Positions 55,386 through 64,000 of a DNA stretch of 64,000 nucleotides are shown one piece after another (the first letter of the stretch is position 1; the number at the start of each line of letters is the position of its first letter). Source of the stretch: Exobasidium rhododendri (lineage: Eukaryota > Basidiomycota > Exobasidiomycetes > Exobasidiales > Exobasidiaceae); the NCBI GenBank assembly GCA_026210745.1, contig CP110632.1, positions 806,001 through 870,000 on the forward strand. The letters are read 5' to 3'. The notes beneath the pieces are model-generated. The model saw only the letters and a program-made list of their open reading frames with translations. It made no database searches and had not been told where the DNA came from. Both the position numbers and the translations under genes were made by a program.

Positions 55386-58300
55386 TCACAGCCCCGACGG
55401 TCTCTTCTGAGTAGTGTCGTACATTCTAATCAGATTCACCTGCTCCCCCTCGCCTTCCGTTTGACTGAAAGCATAACCTCGTTGTCTTCGGATTCGCTGG
55501 ACGGCTCTTACTTTTCGAATTGCTTTCTGGAATTGAGACATACGTGGCCTTGAATCTTGTAGATTGTACTTTTGCACTTCATGGACAATGTGTCTTGGAA
55601 ACGGCCGATACGTCCTCTGCCAATACTTCCAGCCGAAATCTCTCAAAAGGCAGACGACCGGTACCAAGATCATGCAGAACCACGTCAACGAAAATCCGTA
55701 CAAGCGTGGCACTATGCCCTCATACTCCTTACTGAATCCTATGGCGGGTGCGACGTAGGCGTAGACTGCGATGAATGCTAGCGTAAACACCATCGAGCCA
55801 GGAATAGCAGCAAAGGTGTACTTTGTCCACAGATCAGAAACAAGTGCTGCCTTTCCCAGGACAGTCATGAGCACGCTGAAATAAAGAGCGGTCCCCCAGA
55901 TCCAGTTGTAGGATCCGTACCCTCCCGTCAACTGAACGCTGTCCCAAAAGGCAGCCGTGACAAAGATGTAGGCGAGCAGAGAGTGGAAAAAGGCGTTGAT
56001 TGTCCAGCCCCAGAACCTTCGCTTGTTGAAGAAGACTTGGCCGTACAGCTGAGGATATCGATCCAGCATCCGAGCGCTCAAGTACTGATCAAATATGCCA
56101 ATCACCAGTGGCGGCAGGACCGTGAAGATGACGTTGTAGAATGACAGCGTCCAGGACTCAAAAGCGACTTGACCAGAAAAGGAGTTTTGAAAGGAGTACC
56201 AGAACAAGGTCATGTAGAGGGTGATGTTCTTGTAGAAAGAGTACAGGATCATCTTGCTCAGTCGAGCATAACTCCATGATCCATGGACTAGGAGCAATTT
56301 ACGAAGGTAACGGAATTGACTGATGGCCACGTCGGCCGATCTGGCTGCCTGAAGGCCCTCTACACCGCTTATGCCGACACCAACGTGAGCCGCTTGAATC
56401 ATACTGACGTCGTTGGCACCGTCTCCGATCGCCAAGAGCAGAGAGGACATGTTCTTCTTGACCAACTTGACCACCAGAGCCTTCTGCAAAGGTGAGACAC
56501 GACAACATATGACCGCCTTGCACAGAACAGCCAGCTCCAGGAACGCCTTGCTAATCTCCTTTTCCAAGGCAAAGCTGAGACTTTTCCCATCGATGATGAG
56601 CGCAATCTCTTCCAGGTCTCCTTCGTTTCTTTGTGCTTTCACTGCTGCTAGTCGCTTGTTGATCAGTTCCGATGTGTCATGAAAATTCTCCTCGTTGATC
56701 ATGACCAGGTTCATCGACTCCGAGATCAATCGGCACGACAAACCGATGTTGATGGCAGTCTCTTGTCGATCACCGGTCAAGACCCACACCTTGATGCCAG
56801 CAGTCTGCAGCGTGTGGATCGTTTCAGGTACGCCATCTTGCAACTTGTCCTCTACCGCCGTTGCGCCCAACAGAAAGAGATCCCGTTCAATCACTTCCGC
56901 AACCTTGTCTAAAGCCTCGCCTCGCTCAACAATCGTGGAGGCAGCCTGATCGTACATCTTCGACCACTGCCGATATTCTTGCTCTGGGATCTCTCGCACT
57001 GCTACGCAAAGAGTCCGCAAGCCATCCGTGGCGTAGTCTTCCAAGTGGACGAGCGTCTGTTCAGTGAAGGGCTGATTTTCACTCAGTCGGGCCATGATCA
57101 CCGTGTCGGCTCCCTTGCAGTACAATTTGATCTTGCCATCAGGGCATCTAACAATCGTTGACATCCTCTTCCTCGTACTGTTGAACTCGCAAACATTCAG
57201 AATTTGGAACTCTTGCTCTACTCCTCGAACACTGATGAAAATTGACCTGGGCTTCCTGACAAAGAATTCGTACCCCAAACCTTGTGCTCCGGCCACCAAA
57301 GCAGCTTCATCTGGGCTAGATGCCTGGAACGTCACCACGCCATTCGCTTTGCGCTCCGGTATCACAGTGTGACAAACAGCCAGCAATGTCAAGAATTCGT
57401 CAATGACGCTGCTGCTTCCATCGTCGGCAGTCTCGCCGTTCATCATGGCTTTCAGATCATTCCACGTCCTCTGACCGCCAATCTCTCTGCCATCTGCACC
57501 CACCTCACCCGTCTGCTTATTCTCATCGATCACGTCGTTGTACGATGTGCCACCTATGCTGGCCTGCTTGAACTCCATCTCATTCCGAGTCAACGTGCCT
57601 GTCTTGTCGCTGAAAATGTAGTTGATCTGCCCAAGTTCCTCTACCAGACTAGATGTCCGACACAGGGCCGGCGTGTCCGTTGGTGCATAGTACATGTCCA
57701 GATCTGAATTGATCAAGACTGCTTGTTGATATTTGATCACTTCGATCGTCACTATGAGCGAGATGGGGATCAAATTGTTGTAGGCAATGACAAACGTCAG
57801 AATGTCTTCTATGAAAAGCCTCGCTTTGCCCTTGTTGTCATCGCCCAAGAGGAGGTACTGCATCTCACTCGCGTAGACTGAATTGCGAACAGTGGATCCT
57901 ATAGCGGAGGCAATAGAAAGTGTTAGGAGCAGAATGAAGAGAAGCAAGATCAGGACGTTGACTTGCTTCTCCACGGCGGTTCGCTTGATAGGAGCAGACG
58001 TGGCGTTCCTCATCAGCTTTGTCTCATGTCCAGTAAAGACGACCAAGCCATAGATCCACGGTGTGTTACGAAGTTGAGCGCCTCGCAGAAGAAGCTGATC
58101 CGGTGAGAGTGGCACTTGCTTCGTTGGTACGCCACTGAATCCAGGTGTCGAGCTGAGCTGAAGGTGAAGCGTCGCATCAAAGGTGTAAAGACTATTGTTA
58201 GGTTGCTCTGAAGCCATGTGTCCGCGCAGTGCGCTGATGGAAGGAGGAGAAGTCAGTCTCGACGTTTCTGTTGTCGCTTGTTTGATCTTGAGATTTGTTT

Positions 58301-59567
58301 CTCCATCAAGGTTTGCCGTCTCAACGTAGCACAAGCCCTCAGGCTCTGAGCTACTGAGCAAGACCAGATCTGCAGGGAAGAAGTCGTTCGATTCGACTCG
58401 AACCACGTCACCGACTCGAATATGCCGCCACCTTCGAGATTCAAACGTCCCAGACCCGGGATCGAGCACTTGAGCCACTCTAGCGTTCAGTTCGGCATCC
58501 GATTGATGTCTCTTCACATCTTCCTTGACTTCCTTGAAGGCACTGGCTAGTAGTACAAGTCCGAGAGGGACAATGGTGGTATATCGGTTAGTCGGAGATA
58601 CGTTGGGAATTTGCTGAATGCATGCTGTGAACAAGAAGAATACGTTTGCGTACTTGGAAAATTGCTCAAAGAAGAATTTGGGTGTAAAGCTGATGACGTT
58701 GTACTTGCTAGTGCTGATGTAATTGTCGCCAAAGCCGCCGTCTCTGTCATTAGTGACGGGATCGTTGAGTCGAACAATTCGTTCTCCATCTGTAGCCTTC
58801 GCAGCAGCTTTCTTCTTGTTCATCATGCGCCTAAAGTCATTCCGGATCTGCTTGGCAGATCGACGCAAACCGTCCAGAGGTGAATCTCTTGGTGGTTTTC
58901 GAGATCGACCAGCAGAAGCAGAAGACAGCGGCTTCGAGCTGGACTTGGACTTGTTCTGATAATTTGGAACCGGTGAATCGTAAAGCTCATCATCAGCTTC
59001 GATACTCTTCATTGTTCCGTTGGCACCATACATGTCAGAGAAAGGCCCTTCATGTCCCGCAGGCGTAGCGCCGACTCCTGCAAAGGCCAGACCACTCTCT
59101 TGACTTGGAAAGTCTTGCTGTGTGAAATTGAGTCGAGGGACATTCAATTCGCTTGCCCCACCAATCGATATTCGACTTGACTGACCGCCTTTGTAGTCAT
59201 TGTAAAGATTATGAGTGTTACTCGGTGGATATCCCGATCGGTCTGCCTGCTTCGACGAGCCCCCAAAAGCATTCATATCATCGTCGTCTTCATCTCCCAT
59301 CAAGTCCGGGTCGTCTGCGTCGACGAGAACATGTGAGCCGGGAGGTGCATTGTGACCTCGAGATTGCCCAAAATTAGAAAAAGCACCCAGATTGAGGGAC
59401 TCTGAGCTGGCAAAAGGATCATCCCCCCTTGCTGACTGCGAATGATGACCAAGATGCTGCGGAGCCTGTTGCGCTGCGTAGTGGGCAGGTCGGTGTGAGG
59501 ATGTGCCTTCAGGAGGTGGGGCACCTGAAGTATAAGCAGGCGTCACAAAGTCGTCGAAGTCGTCCAT
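55386..59567 (-). CDS. P4-ATPase lipid flippase, Drs2 type
   Basis: Flips aminophospholipids from the lumenal to the cytosolic leaflet at the trans-Golgi and endosomes. Intronless, 1393 aa from ATG 59567 (MDDFDDFVTPAY); the longer frame opens at GTG. A Ser/Gly-rich N-terminus of about 200 residues precedes the flippase core. Motifs: DGETNLK (the P4 form of the A-domain TGES), PISLIV in segment 4, phospho-acceptor Asp654 in DKTGTLTRNEM, TGDRQETAINIG, and GDGANDVSMIQAAHVGVGI. The C-terminal tail carries RRQRGYAFSQTEGEG, close to the autoinhibitory motif RG[FY]AFSQ of Drs2, which points to Drs2 rather than Dnf1/2 or Neo1. A Cdc50-type beta subunit is expected elsewhere. No intron in a gene of 4.2 kb is notable but fits this genome. 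Confidence 0.95.
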   Translation of the reverse strand: MDDFDDFVTPAYTSGAPPPEGTSSHRPAHYAAQQAPQHLGHHSQSARGDDPFASSESLNLGAFSNFGQSRGHNAPPGSHVLVDADDPDLMGDEDDDDMNAFGGSSKQADRSGYPPSNTHNLYNDYKGGQSSRISIGGASELNVPRLNFTQQDFPSQESGLAFAGVGATPAGHEGPFSDMYGANGTMKSIEADDELYDSPVPNYQNKSKSSSKPLSSASAGRSRKPPRDSPLDGLRRSAKQIRNDFRRMMNKKKAAAKATDGERIVRLNDPVTNDRDGGFGDNYISTSKYNVISFTPKFFFEQFSKYANVFFLFTACIQQIPNVSPTNRYTTIVPLGLVLLASAFKEVKEDVKRHQSDAELNARVAQVLDPGSGTFESRRWRHIRVGDVVRVESNDFFPADLVLLSSSEPEGLCYVETANLDGETNLKIKQATTETSRLTSPPSISALRGHMASEQPNNSLYTFDATLHLQLSSTPGFSGVPTKQVPLSPDQLLLRGAQLRNTPWIYGLVVFTGHETKLMRNATSAPIKRTAVEKQVNVLILLLFILLLTLSIASAIGSTVRNSVYASEMQYLLLGDDNKGKARLFIEDILTFVIAYNNLIPISLIVTIEVIKYQQAVLINSDLDMYYAPTDTPALCRTSSLVEELGQINYIFSDKTGTLTRNEMEFKQASIGGTSYNDVIDENKQTGEVGADGREIGGQRTWNDLKAMMNGETADDGSSSVIDEFLTLLAVCHTVIPERKANGVVTFQASSPDEAALVAGAQGLGYEFFVRKPRSIFISVRGVEQEFQILNVCEFNSTRKRMSTIVRCPDGKIKLYCKGADTVIMARLSENQPFTEQTLVHLEDYATDGLRTLCVAVREIPEQEYRQWSKMYDQAASTIVERGEALDKVAEVIERDLFLLGATAVEDKLQDGVPETIHTLQTAGIKVWVLTGDRQETAINIGLSCRLISESMNLVMINEENFHDTSELINKRLAAVKAQRNEGDLEEIALIIDGKSLSFALEKEISKAFLELAVLCKAVICCRVSPLQKALVVKLVKKNMSSLLLAIGDGANDVSMIQAAHVGVGISGVEGLQAARSADVAISQFRYLRKLLLVHGSWSYARLSKMILYSFYKNITLYMTLFWYSFQNSFSGQVAFESWTLSFYNVIFTVLPPLVIGIFDQYLSARMLDRYPQLYGQVFFNKRRFWGWTINAFFHSLLAYIFVTAAFWDSVQLTGGYGSYNWIWGTALYFSVLMTVLGKAALVSDLWTKYTFAAIPGSMVFTLAFIAVYAYVAPAIGFSKEYEGIVPRLYGFSLTWFCMILVPVVCLLRDFGWKYWQRTYRPFPRHIVHEVQKYNLQDSRPRMSQFQKAIRKVRAVQRIRRQRGYAFSQTEGEGEQVNLIRMYDTTQKRPSGL

Positions 59568-60352
59568 GCTGGGAGTGTGCTGTAACGAACCTTGCAATGC
59601 GAGAAGGCGCACTAGATCAACCTCATAGATCGGCTCGAAGTCTGCCTTTCAAGCAAAACGGCCAGGTGCAGGTCAGGTCGTCTTTCGAGCAACGAGCCGA
59701 CTGTATCTTCCTATGGTGCTGCTGAAGATCTTGCCTTCCTTTTCGCTCCTCCTTCCGCTTGTGATACAGTCTCAGGGAAGCTGCGGGGCGTCAACGTCCT
59801 TACAGCAAGCGTCAAGGTGTGAATGGGAGCCCAAGGGTGATGAAGATGGTTCAATGAAGGAGGATCGATTTTGTCAGTCCAACCTAAAATCAAGCTCCAA
59901 CTTCACAGCGTCCTTGTCCGACTGTGTGTGTGTGTATTGCACGACGCACGTGTCTGTACTTCTCGCTCTGTCTTGCTTCCCCTTTGCACGATGCTTATCG
60001 CAGATCCATTCCACGCTTCTCGTTCGCCTTATCTGTATTGTGCGACAATATTCCTTCAGTCGTATCCCCAGGTGACGTATATTGCCGTCGCAGCCATCAC
60101 TATCGATCTCTGCCAGGAAGACCTTCTCGGTGAGGGAAAAATTGAGCTCCCTCGTATCCTTATTTTCGCGTCGCGATTGCAACTCTATCATTATAATTAC
60201 TAGCGACGGCTGCAACTTCCCCTCTTCCTACTTTCCTTGCCGTTACTGCACTACATCTGCAGACACCAGCGCGGTACCGCCCCAGCACTTGCACCGGTCG
60301 GAGTCACAACAAGGAAAGTCTTCCGGCATCACCTGAGGAAAGAGAGGGCGCA
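59568..60352. promoter_or_regulatory. Divergent promoter, flippase and polyQ acidic protein
   Basis: 785 bp between two divergent start codons. A ttacag just upstream of the flippase ATG (about 59587-59592, minus strand) could be the acceptor of a leader intron. Short open frames here have no coding character. Confidence 0.45.
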
Positions 60353-62038
60353 ATGTTTGCTTCTCAACATCAAGCTCCATTGGGGCAAGATAGCGGGGCC
60401 AGTGTACCAACGCAGTCAACTCGAGGAAGGAAGAGAAAGAACGCAGCTGGTGCTTCTACCAGCACAGGTAGCAAGATGCATCGTCAACAACAACAGCAGC
60501 AGCAACAACAACAACAAATGCATCGCCCATCACAGCAAGCGTCTCAGTTCGGACCGAGAGGCAGCTTCGTAGGTCAGATGCCACCACCTTCCATGCAACT
60601 GCCTGTCCGACAATCGACAGGGATGGGACTCGGTAATTCTATGCTGGAGGAAGAAGGTGCTGATTTTATTCTTGACGACATGGATCGCTTGACTGCCCGA
60701 GATATCGCCATGACGAGGTACAAGCGTCACCATGAATTGCTCTCCCTGGTTTTCGATACTCGTCGTGTAGGATCACTAGAACCTCCTCCTTCACCTTACG
60801 CTGATATCGATCAAGCGGCATTAAAAAGTCGATTGCAGGCCTATCAAAAGGAAAGTGAAGACCTGCGCAATACCCACATGAAAAAGCTCAAGATTCTCAA
60901 GGACGACTGCGCCAAACAAGACGAGCAGATGATTTCTGCAAAGAAAGTGAGAAAGGAGATCGGAGCTGATGGGGAGGTGCTGGAGGATGAGACGGTAGAT
61001 GACTCGAGCACAGGACTAGTCGAAGGAGGAGGAGTAGAGAGCCCTCAGGCATGGGCACTCCGACCAAGCAAGGGAAAGATTGTAGGTGTAGGCTATGTTC
61101 GGGCAAGCACGCCAGAAGAGGTACGAGCGTTGCTTCCAAGAGCTCCTGCGCCGACACTGTCATTAGCACCTTCACCAGCTCCTGCTCAGCCGGTTCCGAT
61201 CGTTACCACACAGGAAACAGGCATGCTAGTCGATCAAGAGGGTACAGCTGCTGCCACGCCATCAGGAGATGTCCCTGTGGAGAAGGGCACTGTTGGAGCT
61301 GGACTCGTCAAAAAAGACACTTCTCTTGTCGGCGATACTACGATGGCCGATGACACTACCATGGACAATCTGCCAGAGGGTGACGCGGGAGAGGACGGAG
61401 AGGACGGAGAGGATGACGAAGAGGGGGACGATGACGACGACGAAGATGGGGATGACGATGAAGATGACGAAGAAGAAGGGGATGACGCCGATGGGGATGC
61501 TGACGCTGACGCTGACGGAGATGCTGATGCCGATGCCGATGCCGACGCGGATGGGGACGTGGATGCTGATGCAGAAGAGGAGGACGTAGCTCAAGAAGAG
61601 ACGGTCTTCCCCTCTGAAGAAGACACTTCTCAGTTACTCGACGAGAAAGCTGCGACAGAGGCGTCTCTTGAGAGCTTGCCAACAGCAGAAGCGGCATTAG
61701 ATGCGATGATGCAAGAGGCCGATGCTGTCCTCACCGCTGCAAACGAAGGAGGAAGTCAAGAAGAATCAGCCCGAGCGGAGAAGGAAAGAGAATTGGTGGA
61801 GGAGGTTAATCGACAGCATGATGTGCAGGGTGTCATTGAAGAACCAATGGTGATAGTCTCAGCTGATGCCGTACCCGTGGCAGTGGACGAGGCGGTACCC
61901 GAGGTAGTGTCAGAAGCAGCACCGGCGTCGGAGCCACTGGCGACGAGTCATGAAGAAAAGTCTGATGCACCTGAAGTCAACACAGAGGAGAGTGTCGTTG
62001 CGGTAGACCCTGTAGTGGATGCGAGTCCCAACCTGTAA
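60353..62038 (+). CDS. Acidic polyQ protein of unknown function, probably nuclear
   Basis: Intronless, 561 aa. The N-terminus is basic (TRGRKRKNA, near residue 23) and carries an 11-residue polyQ tract (nt 60486-60518). A conserved-looking helical segment lies at about 105-190: DMDRLTARDIAMTRYKRHHE, LLSLVFDTRRVGSL, then SRLQAYQKESEDLR and KKLKILKDDC. It may be a coiled coil and resembles fungal chromatin-complex subunits in style, but I cannot name it. The middle is Pro/Ala-rich. Residues about 345-415 are almost all Asp/Glu/Ala/Gly, from a GA[TC]G[CA]-type hexamer repeat. The C-terminus is Glu/Ala/Val-rich. Complete, with its own ATG and stop. A role in transcription or chromatin is a guess from composition. 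Confidence 0.75.
   Translation: MFASQHQAPLGQDSGASVPTQSTRGRKRKNAAGASTSTGSKMHRQQQQQQQQQQQMHRPSQQASQFGPRGSFVGQMPPPSMQLPVRQSTGMGLGNSMLEEEGADFILDDMDRLTARDIAMTRYKRHHELLSLVFDTRRVGSLEPPPSPYADIDQAALKSRLQAYQKESEDLRNTHMKKLKILKDDCAKQDEQMISAKKVRKEIGADGEVLEDETVDDSSTGLVEGGGVESPQAWALRPSKGKIVGVGYVRASTPEEVRALLPRAPAPTLSLAPSPAPAQPVPIVTTQETGMLVDQEGTAAATPSGDVPVEKGTVGAGLVKKDTSLVGDTTMADDTTMDNLPEGDAGEDGEDGEDDEEGDDDDDEDGDDDEDDEEEGDDADGDADADADGDADADADADADGDVDADAEEEDVAQEETVFPSEEDTSQLLDEKAATEASLESLPTAEAALDAMMQEADAVLTAANEGGSQEESARAEKERELVEEVNRQHDVQGVIEEPMVIVSADAVPVAVDEAVPEVVSEAAPASEPLATSHEEKSDAPEVNTEESVVAVDPVVDASPNL
61380..61600 (+). repeat. Asp/Ala-rich hexamer repeat in the acidic protein gene
   Basis: Repeats of gacgct/gatgcc/gatggg-like hexamers encode Asp-Ala and Asp-Gly runs preceded by Glu/Asp clusters. 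The opposite strand is open as a shadow frame with no meaning. Length variation between isolates is likely. Confidence 0.85.
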
Positions 62039-62091
62039 TAGCATTGCTTGGCATAGATGAATGAACGAACACCATGAAGAAAAGATAAGCG

Positions 62092-62093
<2 letters not shown>

Positions 62094-62135
<42 letters not shown>
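62094..62135. repeat. (GA)n microsatellite
   Basis: About 20 uninterrupted ga dinucleotides (gagaga...) in the 3' flank between two convergent genes, followed by ggga-rich sequence. A good polymorphic marker. Confidence 0.95.
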
Positions 62136-62139
<4 letters not shown>

Positions 62140-62213
62140 AAGGGAGGAAAAGGGAGTGAGAGACATGACAAGGGTGGAAAGAGAGGGGAGGAGTAGGTGT
62201 GATTTACGCTCCT

Positions 62214-64000
62214 TCACACTTGGGCAACGGCTGCAAGGACACTGAGCAGCATGCTGTCACACTCCGGATGAGTCCTCTTAAGGATGTTGTCCATGCGACT
62301 CAAGATGCTCAAACTTGGGTATTTGCTTTGCTCCTGTACAGACAGTCGTTCTGCTTGCGGCCACATACCATCCGCTATTAGACCACTGTAGTCGATCCAC
62401 AACTTGGCAGGATCTCGAACAGGTACACCTTGCGATTCTCGAATGAGCGAGTCCTTCTTGGAGGTGGGAGAGTAGGTAGATTTTGTTGCATCTACTGGCA
62501 ACTTCAACAACATCGACACACTCCAGCTATCTTGTCCGTACCTCGAGACCTCCTTGAGATGGTGTCTTTGGAAGCCGACCGGGGGTGGCATGCCCAAGTC
62601 CCACTCCAAGATCTCTGCATCGAAAGCAATGACGCTCCAGATGATGTTCTTTCGTTCGATAGTGATGGTGACCTGCCTTGTTCTTGCCTCCCAATCGATG
62701 TGGTCTTGCGTTGCATGTGGGAAAAAGCTCTCTTCTGCCGAGTGGGCTTTAAAGATGGACGACGGAGACAATGACGAGGGCGGTAATGACCAAGGTGAGG
62801 TGGTGCTAGGGTTCGGTAGCAGGAACTTGAAAGGCGTGATGAAGTTGGAGACTGGATACAAGATGTCAAAGTCTGGATTGTAGCTGTCCATCTCCATCAA
62901 TGTCGGGCCTTGACCCGGGATCCCCATCTCCTTGTACATGTCATTGACAACACCTTCCAAGCCCTTCACGTCTGGGTCGGCACCTCCGATGTTCATCCAG
63001 TACGAATCAGAAGTCAAATTCTGAACTTGGTGCACAAAGATGCGCTTTGGGTGAGCAGCGTCAAAGGCTGGTAGGGAGGGTGAAGCGAATATGGCGATGC
63101 TGATAGCGGAGATCGCGAGACCGGCTAGAATAGCCTTTGAGAGTCTTGCGTTGCCCATACGATGAGACAATGGAAGTAGGAATGGTATCGAAAGGAAGCT
63201 GAGGGCTGCCACGATAGTTCCTACGATGTGATCCGCCGGTGAGATCTCTCCTGTTCGACCAGTCAGAGGAACGAAAAGGTCGAGGAAAGAGAAGACGCCT
63301 GACAGAGCCCAGACGTGATGCAGGGTGAGCAAACGATTCCCGCATCCTTCGCTTTTCTATCTGAGAAGAAGTGCTCACCTTCAGTCCCGACGATCGCAGG
63401 CATCAAAGACAAGGTAAAGTAAGTGAGAGGGTGAACTCGATGTTGAGCAGCGACCCGCTTCTCATCCAATTCGCCCATGCCGACCAAGAAAATGTCGTTA
63501 GTGGCTATGGTGAAGAGCAGGGCACCACCTCCAAGCATGCAAAGGTAAGCCGAACCAATACCGACCATACTGAGGCCGATCAGACCGATCACGAAGAAGA
63601 GTAGCAGTCCATCTAAGCTTGCCCTTTCCAGGTAAGCTCGGTGCTCTGGTTTGGTCAACTTGGAGAAGAGGTATTGAACAGCAAAGATGGCCGTGACGGA
63701 CGGCGGGCCGTACAAGGCGACTGGCAAGTTCTCGTGCGTGAACCTGCCGGCAGCAGCATTGGTGTCAGCGTAGAGTGGAAGGGGAAACAGGGCGCATTCG
63801 TGGGGACTCACCAGCTCAGGGGCTTGCCAATCAACTGCGTCATGATGAGAGCAACAACATTAGTGGAAACCAAAGCTCCCAGCAGACTGCCGATTGTGAA
63901 GAGCAGGGACAAGATTATGTGTCGAAGTGCTCCGAAATGCTTGTCAGATTTGCCCGTCGTCGTGAGGAGAAAGTTGGTCAAGGCACAGATAGCCATCACT
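62214..64000 (-). CDS. ER M28 metallopeptidase (ERMP1/Felix-ina type), C-terminal part
   Basis: Partial: the 5' part, with the M28 zinc-peptidase domain, lies beyond the window. Exons visible: from the edge to 63812, 63743-63379 and 63298-62214 (introns of 68 and 80 bp, gtgagt/gtgagc donors, frame kept). The visible part holds several membrane segments (FGALRHIILSLLFTIGSLLG; GLLLFFVIGLIGLSMVGIGS; GVFSFLDLFVPLTGRTG). A lumenal C-terminal domain follows, with IFVHQVQNLTSDSYWMNIGG and QVTITIERKNIIWSVIAFDA. The pattern GKPLSWFTHENLPVALYGPP, then PLTGRTGEISPADHIVG, is characteristic of ERMP1-like M28 proteins. Fungal relatives include vacuolar Pff1, so the organelle is not certain. The stop at 62214-62216 is clear. 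Confidence 0.82.

Noticed and set aside
61262..61697. Open minus-strand frames over the Asp-rich repeat (poly-His/Arg or poly-Ile/Val proteins)
   Set aside because: Produced by the hexamer repeat being stop-free in several frames.

Overview
The window is nuclear DNA from a fungus. It carries about 28 protein genes on both strands. Most have none to a few short spliceosomal introns (about 50-130 bp, GT...AG, usually gtgagt/gtaagt donors). No tRNA, rRNA, complete transposon or CRISPR array could be recognised. Intron-poor genes together with a Con7-type zinc finger, a fungal ADAM protease, a NiCoT nickel carrier and small secreted proteins suggest a basidiomycete, perhaps Ustilaginomycotina. 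That placement is inferred from gene style, not from a search.

Layout. 0-2.4 kb: SEC63 (ER translocation). 2.6-10.2 kb: a divergent pair, xanthine dehydrogenase (-) and molybdenum cofactor sulfurase (+), i.e. an enzyme and the protein that activates it, sharing a 349-bp intergenic promoter. 10.6-13.4 kb: GAR1 (H/ACA snoRNP) and a Pho80-type cyclin, convergent. 13.4-15.9 kb: gene-poor. 15.9-17.6 kb: divergent histones H4 and H3; the H3 start codon is split by an intron. 18-20.9 kb: ADAM-type membrane metalloprotease. 20.9-23.6 kb: gene-poor, with an 88-bp tandem repeat. 23.6-24.6 kb: a probable Scm3/HJURP CENP-A chaperone. 25-30 kb: cytosolic asparaginyl-tRNA synthetase, a small protein with a Spo12-like tail, and a probably mitochondrial NAD(H) kinase. 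30.2-32.4 kb: a very acidic unknown protein. 32.4-34.7 kb: gene-poor. 34.7-36.4 kb: Con7-like C2H2 transcription factor. 37.3-38.9 kb: two convergent secreted-protein genes. 39.3-43 kb: NiCoT nickel/cobalt transporter and DDX41-type RNA helicase. 43.1-49 kb: flavin monooxygenase, nucleoporin Nup85, AP-2 sigma. 49-52.4 kb: SMP3/PIG-Z-type GPI mannosyltransferase (with an apparent 1-base frameshift) and a DNAJB6-like J protein. 53.3-55.2 kb: two tandem secreted-protein genes. 55.4-62 kb: Drs2-type lipid flippase and an acidic polyQ protein. 62.2 kb to the edge: the C-terminal half of an ER M28 metallopeptidase (ERMP1-like).

Most genes are unrelated housekeeping functions. Two groupings look meaningful: the purine hydroxylase pair, and the histone pair. 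The most novel item is a family of small, intronless, secreted proteins in three genes (38.3, 53.4 and 54.8 kb; four domain copies). They share a Cys-rich start, a G-x-[IV]-x-x-x-G core, a [FY]-[YW]-x-x-x-G-x-x-x-C block and a closing F-[DS]-[QK]-[VIL] element. I cannot assign them to a known family. Several start codons given here differ from the longest open frames, because those open at GTG or TTG; the first supported ATG was used instead.
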